A DNA stretch of 64,000 nt from the NCBI GenBank assembly GCA_021464245.1, contig JADCRB010000008.1, forward strand, positions 371,590-435,589. The letters run 5' to 3'. Positions 48,725 to 61,615 of this stretch are shown here, piece by piece. The notes under the pieces are model-generated. The model saw only the letters and a program-made list of their open reading frames with translations. It had not been told where the DNA came from and ran no database searches. Each line of letters begins with the position of its first letter. Position 1 is the stretch's first letter. A program made the position numbers and the translations under genes. Source of the stretch: Carallia brachiata. Taxonomy: Eukaryota; Streptophyta; Magnoliopsida; Malpighiales; Rhizophoraceae.

Positions 48725-50312
48725 ATGGGGAGAGGCATTTTGGTAATTATGCTGGCAATGGCGGCGGCGGCGGTTGTGAACGGGGATGGATCGGAGACGA
48801 CGATAGTGAAAACGGTGAAAGGAAAGAAGGTGTGCACGAGAGGGTGGGAGTGCAAGGAATGGTCGGTTTACTGCTGCAATGGGACGATATCAGACTACTT
48901 CCAGACATACCAGTTCGAGAACCTCTTCTCCAAGAGGAATTCTCCGGTGGCCCACGCCGTCGGTTTCTGGGACTACCAGTCTTTCGTCATCGCTTCCTCC
49001 TTTTACCAGCCTCTCGGCTTCGGCACCACCGGCGGCAAGCTCATGCGGATGATGGAGCTTGCCGCCTTTCTTGGCCACGTCGGCAGCAAGACCTCCTGTT
49101 CGCTCCCTCTCTCTCTCTTCTCTCTCTCTCTCTATATTCTTTCTGTGTGTGTTTCTGATCTTATAATAGATTTCGAATCGGACAACGATGACTGCAATAG
49201 CAATTAGTTCCTAATACCAAATTTAATTGGGTCGGATAGTTCATATTATATATAATTGTTGTTAATTGTTTCTGATCAAAATTTCCCTAGATCGCTCTTT
49301 CCGCATAGATTTGGCTGCCGCTATTTGTTAGAGCATTTGCAAGTATACGTTGGACATGTGCAAATCAATGCAAACTTCGTTCCCGCATTCGTCTGCTCTA
49401 AAATCTTTGGGCATTTGCAAGCCACATGAATTTTCAGGAACCTTAGTTTTCTGTGCTTTTTGCTTATTTATTTTTCTAAAAATGTTATTGTTGATGATGA
49501 TGTTATAGGTGGGTATGGAGTGGCCACTGGAGGACCACTAGCGTGGGGTCTTTGCTACAACAGGGAAATGAGCCCTAGCCAATCATACTGCGATGACTTC
49601 TACAAGTACACCTATCCTTGCAGTCCTGGAGTTGATTACTATGGTCGCGGTGCCCTGCCAATCTACTGGTAGGTGTATGAGCATGTCCGATTGAATGTTT
49701 CATTTTCAAGCACGTTCTTGTCGTAGTTTGGTTCTTCAGATTGACCAAGTCTTGCTTTTACAATGTTTTCGTGCATATCCATCTCTTTCAATTTGAGATC
49801 TGTGGGATGGCTTCGATGATGGCATTGCTATGAGTTGGAAGTTAAATAGTAAATGCATATGTTGAGAATGCTGACGTTACTTGTATTGTGCTAGGAACTA
49901 TAACTATGGAGCTACTGGAGAAGCATTGAAAGTGGATTTATTGAATCATCCTGAATACATAGAGCAAAATGCTACTCTTGCCTTCCAGGCTGCAATTTGG
50001 AGGTGGATGACCCCAATCAAGAAATCACAACCTTCAGCCCACGATGCCTTTGTTGGGAATTGGAAACCCACGAAGAACGATACTCTGGCCAAGCGGGTTC
50101 CTGGGTTTGGGACCACGATGAATGTTCTCTATGGGGATCAAGTTTGTGGCCAAGGTGATATCGACACCATGAATAATATCGTGTCTCATTATCAATATTA
50201 CCTTGACTTGATGGGTGTTGGCCGAGAACAGGCAGGGCCTCATGATGTTCTAACTTGTGCCGAGCAAATTCCATTCAACCCATCCTCTCCTACTCCTACG
50301 GCATCTTCTTAA
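48725..50312 (+). CDS. CTL1: Chitinase-like protein, GH19 fold, CTL1/POM1 group
   Basis: Three exons, 48725-49097, 49509-49668 and 49895-50312, give 316 aa, the usual length for the group. It has an N-terminal signal peptide (about residues 1-20, ILVIMLAMAAAAVVNG) and then the secreted GH19-like domain with no chitin-binding (hevein) domain. Diagnostic stretches are CCNGTISDYFQTYQFENLF, GGPLAWGLCYNREMSP, YYGRGALPIYWNYNYG and AAIWRWMTPIKKSQPSAHD. The first catalytic glutamate of active GH19 chitinases (SHETT region) is replaced: here it reads GSKTS with K122; E144 in YNRE remains. CTL1 proteins are apoplastic, bind glucan polymers and are needed for ordered cellulose deposition and root and stem growth. 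The exon 1 donor (cct|gttcgc) is weak but is fixed by splice phase and family sequence. The gene is intact. Confidence 0.94.
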
Positions 50313-50715
50313 GCATGCAACGTTTGATCTGCAATACCCTTAAAATTCTTATACTGATGCTCTAGTATGAGAATGGGTGAGCAATAATACGCAAGTTAAT
50401 TCTCAGCCAGTCTGTTTGTAAAAGCCTAAGTTATTCTTATAAATTGTTTGTACTCCACCTATGGAACTTGAAATTCATTGTGTCCAATGTATTCTTTCGT
50501 GTGATTATGCACTATGTACTGTAAGTAACTTTTTGCCCTTCATGTTTCATTTCCAGATGTGTTTGAAACAGTTTGCATATGCCGTCATGTGTTTCTGTTC
50601 TGTTGCTTCTTTCCTTTTGCTACATCAACTTGTAACGCAAAGGATGTATGTTCTGTTCTGGCATACCCTTTTTTTTTCCTTCTCTCCTTTTTAACAGCTT
50701 TTGAGTTGGAAAAAA
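50313..50715. other. CTL1-like 3' UTR and flank
   Basis: Mixed-composition sequence following the stop codon, probably 3' UTR. No other gene was seen. Confidence 0.4.
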
Positions 50716-50905
50716 TTAGAGTTCTAGAATCGGGCATCTGCTCGAATATTTTTTTGTGCAATAAGTCTATGATTTTGTGCAACAAAATTACTATTTTGTG
50801 CAACAAGAAAAACCTGTATTTTTTTATATATTTCTTTATTGCACAAAGTAACAGTCTTGTTGCACAAAATTATATTCGGACAGATGTTCGATTCTGAGAG
50901 TGGAA
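50716..50905. mobile_element. Short MITE with internal gtgcaa repeats
   Basis: The left tip agaatcgggcatctgctcg (about 50726) is an inverted relative of the right tip (about 50868-50895, cagatgttcgattct). Between them, words of the form ttttgtgcaacaa occur three times on the left and inverted (ttgttgcacaaaa) twice on the right, so the whole element can fold back. Confidence 0.7.
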
Positions 50906-52920
50906 TGACACTCTTTTGAGTTAGGTAATCTGAATGCCACCTGTACTGTAAGTGGTGGAAACTGGGAAATAACAAGCATGCAAGGTATAGCAACTCTATG
51001 AACGCCCTGGAATTGCGTGCCTAAAGTAGTTGATTCACTGATATTATTTCAAAAAAAGGATGAGAATTTAAATTTTACTTCTTCTAAATCTTTCATCTCT
51101 CAGTTGTGGTATAGATTTTGAACCTTTTTAAGATAAGCCAAAAATTAAAAGAAAAAAGGCGCTCTTGCTAAATTTCTCTTGAATGGATTGTTTTCTTTTA
51201 TTACCGACATGAGGTCTACAAGGAGTCGGATGCTGTAAACACCAATCAGTAACACACAAAAAAGCTCGGGACATATGTGCGAACTGCATCTGCAGACAAC
51301 ATTTTTTTTAAGGAGATTAAAAAAGAAAAAAACCTTTGAAGTGGAAAGCACATATTTAAAGGAAACCATAACCAGCAATTTGAATTTAAAAAAAAAAAAA
51401 AAAACCTCAAATGAATCATCAAAATAATCACTTTGTGTCGTTCAAAAAAAAAAAATAATCACTTTGTGCCTTGATTGTTCGTCTACATACATATAGCATA
51501 AGTACTGTATCAGACATCTATCACTTTTTTTTTTTTAATTTTTTGCCCCCGCAAGAATCACGTTTCTAAATAACAGGCTCGTGAGGCGTCCAATTCTTCG
51601 CAACGAAATTCTTGAAATGAATGAATACTAGCAACTCGCCGTACCGCCATGTCGCAATTACTGTTCACAATTATCTGCAACAACCTCACCAAATTCTGGG
51701 GCGTGTGCTGGAACTAACACAGAAATTACAAACAAACAAAATAAACTAACAGCCGAACAGACTATCAAAAATCATCCCTATCTCCGAAGTGAAATCGTAT
51801 TGCTCAACAAGCACAGAATGGCACTTTCTTGATCAGAAAAACTAAGAAACAAATGAAAGATTCCACGTAACTCGATCAAGATCGTATCAAGAAAATGGAA
51901 TAATTTAACGAAATTAAAATCAACTGGAGGCAGAAGAAAGGAAATAACCTGGTTAAGGATTTGCTCAGCGGCCAGGCCTGGCGTTCATTGGGATTGGGGG
52001 CTAGGAGCGGGCCTCGAGGATAACCGTAAGTTCGGAAAATCCATAACCGACCCAAGAACAAGAATCAATTAATTAACTGTTTGATTAATTAATTAATTCG
52101 AGGATGATCTTGAATCAAGCTAATCTTGTGGGCTGTGCTTGAATCAATTTTAACAAAATTGGCTTCACTTGTCAACAACATTAGGATTTAGGACACCGTG
52201 GCTTACAAAACAAATTAACAACAGAACACCATTTTACGACAAACTCGTGATTACTTCGCTAGTAAACAGCTACGAGACTCTGATCTTTCGGCGGTGTTTA
52301 GTTTGCCAAGATATGTAGCTATATTCATCACAATAAGCACACCCAGAGACTCGATTAAACCGGCAAGCCTTTTTTCCATGGGTAGTAAACAGCACTCGGA
52401 GACAGCCTTTGCGAAAGGGTTATGGGCTTTCTTTCACACGCACAGATAAATACATGCATAGCAACTTTGTCATTTCTTGATTATTTTGCTATGTGCCTCC
52501 CTCCTTCCCATTTAAATAAATAATTAAGCGATAATGTCAATTTGACTATTTTTAGTCGGGCTGAGGTTTAAACAAAATCCTAGTAGTCGATCAGATGCAA
52601 TGAGCTGAGCTACAACAAACAAAAATAAAAATTAATAGACAGCAATTATAACTGAATTATCAAAATCCAAAGTATCATAACGACTTGTATTGCATTTAAC
52701 CTAGGGCCTCAACAATGTAATCAATCAAAGCGTCTGTACAACTATGGTTGATACCGAGGCGTGAAGGGACGATATTTACAATTCGCTGCAGCAAAGAGAG
52801 ATATACAGCCAATTTGATTTTCTGAGTGAAAAGACATATTAACACCATCCGTCAATAAAACTGATGATTTACCCTTTTGAGTATTCGATATCTTAACCTG
52901 ACTACTTAGATGTATTGGTT
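50906..52920. other. Intergenic; GC-rich patch near 52.0 kb unexplained
   Basis: Mostly AT-rich. The stretch at 51950-52040 is much richer in GC and, on the minus strand, ends in a good splice-donor-like ccag|gttatt at about 51947-51951. A minus-strand 30-codon frame lies at 51558-51650 and a 61-codon frame at 51876-52061. Neither is recognised. An unannotated minus-strand transcript is possible but not shown. Confidence 0.3.
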
Positions 52921-55900
52921 TTAGCATTTCAGCGAAGACAAACTGCATGACAGTATACTTAGCAACAAGAAGAGAAAAGCCCATTGTGCATTCAAACCGC
53001 GAGCAGATGAAATGTAGTGAGAACCTACTAAATGTACTGTTCCAGTTCGTTCATCCTGCACTTTAATGCTCGAAGAACCTGAAATTCACAATAGAAAGTC
53101 AACATAAATGTAGAAGATGAAAGGAAACTATGTTCAAACAAAGGCCAAAACAAAGTAAGATTCGTTTCTGGAACTTTGTTTGGAAATTCTAAAACTAAGA
53201 CATGTAGGTTCATAGGCATTGGCCCAAGAGATGCCAAAGACAGTTCAAGTGATAAGGAAAATTTTATAGTACCTTCCAGCAATAATAAATTTCTGGATTC
53301 ATTTCAGACGATCAAATCACGACCATGCAAATTCAGTTTATTAATTTTACTTACCTTAAGACATGCCACTTAGCTAAGTACACTACCACTAAGCATCCAC
53401 TAATCTTACCTAAACGACTACAAAAGACACAGCAATCTAGGTTATCCTAGACATGGGAGTCACATCATTCCAATCTAAGCTTTCTTGAAATTTAAATTGA
53501 ACCTCAGAATTCAGCAGGAAAATGTCCAGTCAATCAAAATAGGCAAGGAAGCAATGTCAAGGGATACCTAAAATGCTTCAAACAGGTACCATACACTGCA
53601 TTCTGAAAAAAGAAATGCCAAACAAAAATTTGAGAAAAAGAGAACAGATAAGCACAGAGTAATGTCAGCCTTACAGCTGTATTCAGTCCATCCCATGGCC
53701 TGGCGTTCCAGATCATACAAAACTAGCTTGTTTGAAAGCACTAAATCTGCACCAAAAAAATAAAAAATAATAAAATAATAAAAATGAGCATTTTGCATTC
53801 TGCTGGAGAAAGAAACCGCCATGACACAGTTAACAACAAATCTAGTTCTCTACTTACAGATACGAAGCAAGTTTGAGGATTCTATACACTGCTATTGCCA
53901 ATGGACTTGAGCATAAACATTAGGCATTTAAAAGAACTTGTAAAGAAAAGGGTATGGACAAATATGAAATAGGTATTGATGTCATTTGGAACATGAAATG
54001 TGGAAGTGGGTTGATATGTAATTCATGGTCTGGCCCCAACTGAAATCCACTTGGCAATACAAAATAAATTCAAACCATCGGAATTGCAACAATCCTAGGA
54101 ATTCTAAGGGTTAACTGATTATAATTTTGTAAATTTTCTAGCAAATTGCTGCTCCAGCACTGTATGGTTTTGGGGGTGGGGGGACTGGATAGAATTAAAA
54201 ATATGAAACAAAATCAAGACTGAGGACCCAAAAACACTAGTGGAGGGTAATTTTTTATTGTACATACATCTGACATGAGAATAATGGAAATACAGAATCA
54301 TTTATTTACCTCCCAGAAGCGTCATATTCTTTTTATCCCTCGATTGCATTCCACTGTTTTGCCAACCAATGCACCACAAACCTTCCTACAAAGTCCAAAT
54401 TATGACAAGTCTATTCAAGTAGCAAACACAGTTTACAACGTGGCAGCTGTGGCATTGACCTAAGAGTCGAGTTACAGGAATATAAGCCCATTCAGGAAGA
54501 AAGATAAGGCATCAATAATAAATAAAGCCTTAAAACCAGAACGATGAAGTTAACATGCACATTACTGTTGAGATCATCATTTAAGCACACACTACCCATA
54601 TCTGTAAGCAATCATAGATATGTCATGGCCAATCACTTGACATCTTTCGTGCCTTTCCTACCTACATTCCTATGCATCACTAGCCTTGCTACATGCAACA
54701 TCATTTATGTATAATGTTCCATCAACCTTTCTAACAATGTTTTAATCTTTACTCCATGAATTCTTGCATTATTTGTTTAGCTCGCGTCAGTCAACCAAAA
54801 CATGAGAACCAATAAACAGTATCTTAAATCCTACACACATGTAGAGCTTCAGTAGTGCAGAACATCCATATGCTGTACTGTACTCCTTCCACATACCATC
54901 TTGGCGTGGGCTGCACTTGTGACTACGGAGAATACAAGCTTATGATGGAAATCATAATGTGAAATTTGAAATTGCTGCTCATATGCCTCATTCAAGTGTG
55001 GAACAATATTTGATTTCATTAGGAAAGTAGGATAATCCTAATAGGAGATTACCCTATCATTTCCTTCTCACTTTGAAAAGCATCTATTATCTAAAAACAC
55101 AGAAGAACATTTAGGACATAGGTTGCAGATGTGCTCATTTAACAATTTATTTTACAAAGCAAGTTTGTTTGGAATTGATCAAAATAAACAGATGAACCAG
55201 AGTGGTAAGACTCTGCACATAGGTACGAGCTAAAGCTTGCATGGATTTTGATTCTGTTTATCAGATCCTAAGTCTCAAATGGATTGCGACCACAGAAGAT
55301 CCATGTCACTGCACCAGTCATGGACTCTAAGATAGGATCATGATATCATATGAGGCTACCATTGGAGAAGTACCAAGGAAACTTTAATCCAATTTCTTCC
55401 CACGGAAAAAGGCAAACACTGAATTCATTTTGTTGAAAACATAGCAACATATGACATAAGATATAATTCACAAAATTATGGAAACTTCAAGAGAAAAGAA
55501 AAGTAATAATACAGCAAAATAAATAACTCTAAAATTTTGCAGAATATACTTACAAAGGGAAATAGATAGTCATGGGGATAAACATTCAAGAAAACTGAAT
55601 TTTCAAAATGAAAAGTGACATTTGGAAATCCCTCGTCCACACTGCAAATGAAACCAGACATCGTGTAAGTAAAAGCATTTCCGGCTTGGTGTCCTATTGT
55701 TCAAAAAGTTTTCGCGATACATCACAAAGACAAAAGTGAGGTAAACATGCATCACAAATCTGTCAAACAAAAGTATAGTTTATAGCGGCAAAATGAATTT
55801 CAGAAAAAACTGAAACTCAACCAGCAGCAGGAAAGAAGCACTAAGTATGAAGCTCTTGACAGGCAGATGTAAACAATTTAACAGCAATAATTACCCGCTT

Positions 55901-57037
55901 AAACAAAAAGTGAGAAATGCAAACAGATTTAATTTACACATTCAAAAGAAATGCAGGGATTTCTCAAATTTACAGCTACAATAACACTGGGTTGGCAGTA
56001 GGTTTTTTTTTTTTTTCCTTACCTTCATCGATTACAGTAATCTCAAAGTTTTAAAAGATTACAAACTAGTCATAAATGTTGAACAGAATGGAAAAAATAA
56101 ACAAAAACTTACCAGAGATGAGGAAAGAAATTTAAAAGCCTAAATGCTGCTATACACATTCCAATAAACACAGCAAAAATCAGATGTTTGGCAGAAGATA
56201 TTCTATAACAGACTCAAATATCGAAGCTGTTAATGGAAGGAATCCTGTGTTAAAATTTCAAAGAAGATAGCCAAATGGTAACAAGAACCGTGTTTCAAAA
56301 GCTAAGCAAAAATTAAATTTTCCAGGCTAATATAAGTCTACTGCTAGTAGAAGCTAAAATATGCCGAAGATACCTTTCAGAATACTGAAAACATGTATAT
56401 CCATCTCGAACAGTCTGAACTTTCAGATCTGTTTGTTGCGAGATTATCTAGCAGAAAAGAGAAGTACATAAGGTGGAAGTTAATGATAAGATTCTCAAAG
56501 AGACAAAAGGACATTTACATCATACCTTACTAACTAATGGTTCATATATCATTTCAGGGAGATATGCCAAGGTTGTACCACTGTCAATTATAGCCCCCTT
56601 TCTATCCCCTATCTCAGATATATCTGTTGAAAGATTTAGGAAATCACGACCAACTTGAACTGCCGTCATATTGACATTGTAATGTGGCCTAAGAATTTCG
56701 TACCAATACAAAGCTTCATGAATTAAAATCCATACTTAAATTTTAACACAATTGGGCAGAAAACATTAAGCAATTAAACAAAAAAAAAAAAATTGACTAA
56801 TACAAAAACAAAGCCTATGCAAGGAATAATAAGTAGCCTTAATTTCTTTGAATAACTAAAAAAGGATTTGAAATTCAATGCAAATGAGAAGCATCAAAGT
56901 AATTTCTTGGAAATCAATCCAGCAGTATGTATGTCATGCTTCAGGTAAGCTATCTCATCCCTTTCCTGAATATCTAGCAGATTAAAAGAAAAAATCACGA
57001 TTAAATGGAAAAATAATTCATGGGCACATAACAGGTG

Positions 57038-57086
<49 letters not shown>

Positions 57087-58874
57087 GTCGTCACTAATGC
57101 ACTGAACTGCTAAGAAAACATAGGTGAGAATAATGTGCTAAGATTTGAAGACCTACTCATCTGGTATCAAAGGTGTCATGTTGACTTGTGGTTGCACAAC
57201 ACGCCCAATAGCAAAGATACCACCTCCATTTGTTGCATCTAAACAATGGGCAAATATCTTTTTCATACTCCCAGTTGCAGCCAACTGTGAAATCATTGAC
57301 GAATTTGCTTTTCCAAAACCAATTATCCCATCAAGAGCTTCTTCATTGGACGTACCTAGATCCCCAGATTGTCTAGCACCACAGCTATAATAAAACCAAC
57401 CCCCACTTAATGAATATTGTTAAAAACATAATTATTAATAGATGCATGAACAGATAAATATCCAAGAGAATAATTTGAACATCCTAGTTAGTAATTTCAA
57501 TACTTGCTGGAATATGTATACAATATTGGCAGATTGCATCATCAAATGTACTATAGTAAGCTCACAAGAACAGCACAACTCAAACATCAAACACTGACAT
57601 TGTGCAAAAAGATTAAATTACTATTGGACCAGAAGCTTGTCTACCAAGACCATTTTTCCTGAGCATATTACATGCTAAACAAGCCAAAGGCAGCTTGCAG
57701 GAGGTTACAATGCCATTAACCAAATCGAGAAGTTTGGTACACAATACTTACCACTTACTCTTCATAAAATCTTCCATTGTTTCAGATTTCTAAAAAGGTA
57801 TACAGCATTTTGCGTGCAATGCGTTAAAGAACATTAACCAACTCACCCAAACATAATACTTCCATTAGTTGAAGTCGTTTGGAGGTCTCCAGACACCCCA
57901 TCATATTGCACGACATCCTTCACAAAATAACCTGCAGTTGAGCTACCATCTCCATATATCTCTAAGTATGGACATGAATAATTGGCCGTGCAGCCTGATA
58001 AAGAGCCCCCATTCACCTCATAGCAAAACTCATCATTACAAGGAACTAAACTCCCAGTCTCTGAATCCTTCACATCATATAGTGTAAGATCGATCTGTGA
58101 GGAAAATACACTATTTCAGACAAAACTTCGATCCTAATGTCACTGGCAACAAAATCAAACCCAAAAACCCCGCGGGTTGGGGGGAAAAAACAAAGAGAGG
58201 CTTACACCAAGGGAGCTTTTTGTAGGGCATTCTTTACACTGAATGCAGTTGACCCACATAATGTCGGTTCCTGTATCCACCTGTACATAGTAGTCCTTGG
58301 AAGGTGTTCCAATTCCAATCCTAGCATAATAAAGCCTACAAAAATTTTTGAGTGCATGAACAGATTAATCAATGAACCATTGCATTTCTATTTCTGGAAA
58401 ATGCAGAATTCCAACAAAATTGTCAAAAATCAACCGAATCAACCAAGCGAATTCCGGAACTATGGAATCAGCATAGATAAAGCCTAATCTACAGAAATAT
58501 CATCAAAACAAGCACAAAACCAAAAAAAAATATAATAAATAATAATAATAATAATAATAACAGCAAAATCAAAATGACCAAACAAAAAAGCAGAAGAAAG
58601 AAAAAAGTCACGGAGTTAAGAAGACAAACCCGAGGCCATCGGGACGACCGGTGCCGCCGAGGGGGAGATCAACGCCGGAGAGAAATTTGAGCTGGCGGCG
58701 ATCATCGTGAGCCTTAAGGTAAGAAAGAGAGCGTGGTTGACCGGCGAATTTGTACTTGACGCTGAAGACGCCGTTGCTGGCGGAGTCGCCGGTGACGATT
58801 AACGAGGTTAGCACTAGCGAGAAGGCCCAAGCGAAGCAGCTTCTGATGTTCGCCTTAACGACGACCTCGTCCAT
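52921..58874 (-). CDS. A1-family aspartic protease (nepenthesin-like, A36/A39 type), probably GPI-anchored
   Basis: Ten exons in transcript order: 58874-58630, 58335-58206, 58094-57847, 57384-57157, 56688-56526, 56447-56374, 55641-55554, 54385-54310, 53746-53675 and 53078-52921. All are GT-AG and in phase, giving 493 aa. A hydrophobic N-terminal signal (CFAWAFSLVLTSLIVTG) is followed by a propeptide. The two catalytic motifs are VDTGTDIMWV (DTG at 102-104) and IIDSGTTLAYLP (DSG at 319-321). Cysteine-rich insertions such as CIQCKECP are typical of plant atypical or nepenthesin-like A1 proteases. The C-terminus has the hydrophobic stretch WAFLFLLLSILSCSLSSL after a small-residue region (SSARG), which fits a GPI-attachment signal. 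Arabidopsis A36 and A39 (At5g36260, At1g65240) are GPI-linked and act in pollen and pollen-tube guidance; similarity to them is recalled, not computed. The gene is intact. Confidence 0.92.
57040..57082. repeat. (AT)n microsatellite in aspartic protease intron 4
   Basis: An uninterrupted TA run of about 21 units lies between the exons ending at 57157 and starting at 56688 on the minus strand. Confidence 0.95.
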
Positions 58875-60210
58875 CTTCGCGGACACCACGCCGCCAGACG
58901 CCTTTCTTCAATTTTAATTAATTTTCAATGATTATTATTTTATAGTGAGCTTTTAATTACAGAAACTCAAATTCATTAAAACCTATTAATAATTTAATAT
59001 CATAAAAATTACTCAAAATAGAACCATTAAAAATTTTTTAATCCTACGAAAAAAACTAATTAACAAACATAATTGATCATAGGATAATAATAATGAAAAA
59101 AATAATATATATAAGATAATAACGTAAACTCACTATTTAAATATTAATAATTAATTAAACAGTGAGTTCAGTAAAATAAAATTAATGGTATAACAAAAAT
59201 TTCAAAATCAAGATTTTAATTGATAGGATTTGTTTAATAAATTCATGAATTTAAATTTTTATTAAAATATTTAGTGTGATAAATATAAATAGTCGTGCTT
59301 TGTACTGTTTCCCTTGAGGCAGTAACTCTCGTTGCGGCACAACCAAAAAATTGTTTTTGAAGGAAGCAATTTTTTTTGTAAATTGTTATATTTATTTTTT
59401 AATTTTATTAAAATATATATTTGATATTTAATAGTAAAGGGATAATTTTTATAAAAAAATCCTTTGCAATTTTGAAACTTTGCAATAATTTTATGAATAA
59501 AATAAAGTTTTGAGAGGCTATCGAAAAAATAATTTTATGAGTTGAACGTAAGTATGTTTTTTCATAAATAATTTTGATGAGAGTAAGAGTGTGTTTGTTT
59601 TTTATAAAATATTTTATAAGAAAAAATTTTATAAATTTTTTGGTATTTGTTTCACGGAAAATATTTTATATAGGTAAAATTTAAGAAAAATTTTTAAATT
59701 TTTAAGTAAAATAATTTTTCTTTTTGTAAAATTGAAATTATTTTTAAAAAAAATATAAACTGTGTTATAAGTAAGTGGGAGAAGGCTTGTAATAATAATT
59801 GAATTCAATTGGGTAGCTTTACGTGACATTTGGCGAGAAGGGGACCAATTGAGCGAGCCCTAGAAGGCTAGAAGCAGTCAAGCAGAATGCCACGGCGACA
59901 GGCGGCCCCACAAAGTTCTGGCCACGCTCACTCACTGGCTCTCATTTTTTTGTGTGGTTTGTTTGAGAGCCCGGAAGATTCTTTTTTGATAAATAATATA
60001 TTAACTTGATAAAAGGAAATAATAAAGTCGTCGTATTAAAAAACGAAAGAAAACTGTTTTTCTCGTTGGAAATTTTAAAATTTTAATTTTAATTAAAAAA
60101 TGTGCATAACCGGACAAGAAGGTGGGTTATGTGGATTGGGCTGTGGATTTGGTTTTCTAGGCAATATAATCGAATATTTCTAGTAAGTGATTCTTTAAAT
60201 TTAAAAAAAA
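58875..60210. other. Promoter side of the aspartic protease gene and intergenic DNA
   Basis: AT-rich. A short GC-richer part at 59810-59970 has no open frame of note. A transposon fragment at 59.59-59.70 kb is listed separately. Confidence 0.4.
59588..59700. mobile_element. Fragment of the MITE family also found at 60.99-61.28 kb
   Basis: The sequence beginning gtgtgtttgttttttataaa and containing ggtatttgtttcacggaaaa aligns at roughly 75-80% by eye with the minus strand of 61190-61281. Confidence 0.5.
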
Positions 60211-60668
60211 AAGGTTAATATAAAAATATATTATTAACTTTACTCAAAATAATAAATTTAACATTAATTTTAAAAAGTAATAAATTTAACACTAATTTTA
60301 CTTAAAATAATAAATTTAACACTAATTTTTAAAAGTAATAAATTTAATACTAACTTTACTTAAAATAACAAATTTAACAGGCTGTAAAATTTTTTTGAAT
60401 AAAATTTATCTGTTTTGATAATGTGACATTAACTTTTATCATTATCATATTATCAAAATAAATATATTTTTATAAATCTGTTAACGAAATTGACAGATTC
60501 TATTCATATAAAATCATTGCATATTAGATTTGTTACTTTAAATAAAATTAGTGTTAGATTTGATACTTTAAATAAAATTTGTGTTAAATTTGTTACTTTT
60601 TAAAATTAGTACTATATTTATTATTTTAAATAAAACTGGTAATATATTTGTATAAAAAAAAAAAACCT
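60211..60668. mobile_element. Foldback element with multi-copy arms
   Basis: The tips aaggtt and aacctt enclose arms built from a 35-45 bp unit (aataaatttaacactaattt type). The unit is repeated about four times on the left (60255-60380) and about three times inverted on the right (60520-60640). The centre holds a separate inverted pair (ctgttttgataatgtgac and its partner). There is no coding content. Confidence 0.7.
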
Positions 60669-60986
60669 TCATGTGAGTTTTTTAGAGCATGATATAAGTC
60701 GTTAAATCGTTGAATACACATTATTTAAAAAATTAATAAATTATTAGATAATATTAAATCAGACTATGATATTAGTTTGATTATACTTAACTAAAGTTAT
60801 TTAATGGTATTCAATTAAAAATAGAAGGTAATGAAAAAATATTTAAATTTTTGAGTTTCTTAAATAAATAAATGTAATACAAACTACACATTTTTTAATA
60901 ATCGATAAATTGGAAATTGAAAAAGAACAATAGAACATGACCGAGGAATTAGTGTTGCTGTAGTGGAAGGACAGGAAAAGAAAATA

Positions 60987-61281
60987 AGGTTCCATTTGTT
61001 TCTTAAAAAATAAGTTATTGTTGTAAAATATTTACAGAAAAAAATATTTGTAGTAAAATAATGATTTTCTTTTATCACTTATTTATAGTATAATTTGTAT
61101 TTTTTTCTAAAAAATTAACATCAGCTCTAAAAAAAGAAAAATTATTTTCCCTGAAAATTTTAAGATTTTTTCCAATTTTTTTCTAAATTTTGTGTTGTAA
61201 AATATTTTATATGAAACAAACACCAGAAAATGAGGAAAATTTTTTCTTATAAAATATTTTCAACCAAACAAACACCCCGTT
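60987..61281 (-). mobile_element. MITE with GGGTGTTTGTTTGG-like ends
   Basis: The right end, read on the minus strand, is ggggtgtttgtttggttg; the left end is ggttccatttgtttctt, an imperfect inverted relative. The internal words gaaaatattttataagaaaa and ggtgtttgtttcatataaaa are shared with the fragment at 59.59 kb. Confidence 0.5.
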
Positions 61282-61615
61282 TATGGTGTACCTACTTGGA
61301 AGAATTTTTAGAGGGTAAAATTTTGTTTAAAAAAATATATATCATTATGTGAATGTAAATACAAAAGATTTAGGTAATTATATAGTTTATCTAATAATAT
61401 CTAATAGTATATTTTTTTTTATTTTTCTAAATTTAACTATTTGACGACTTATATTACTTATTTTTATTTTGATCCCACTTAACATACACCCACTAAAGAC
61501 TCATTTGAAGACGCTGTTAATTTTTTATTTCTGTTTTTTATTTTTGCTATATGTTGAATTTTTATATTTATTACTCTTAATTTTTTTAGAAAAATAAAAA
61601 AGTAGATAGAAAAAT

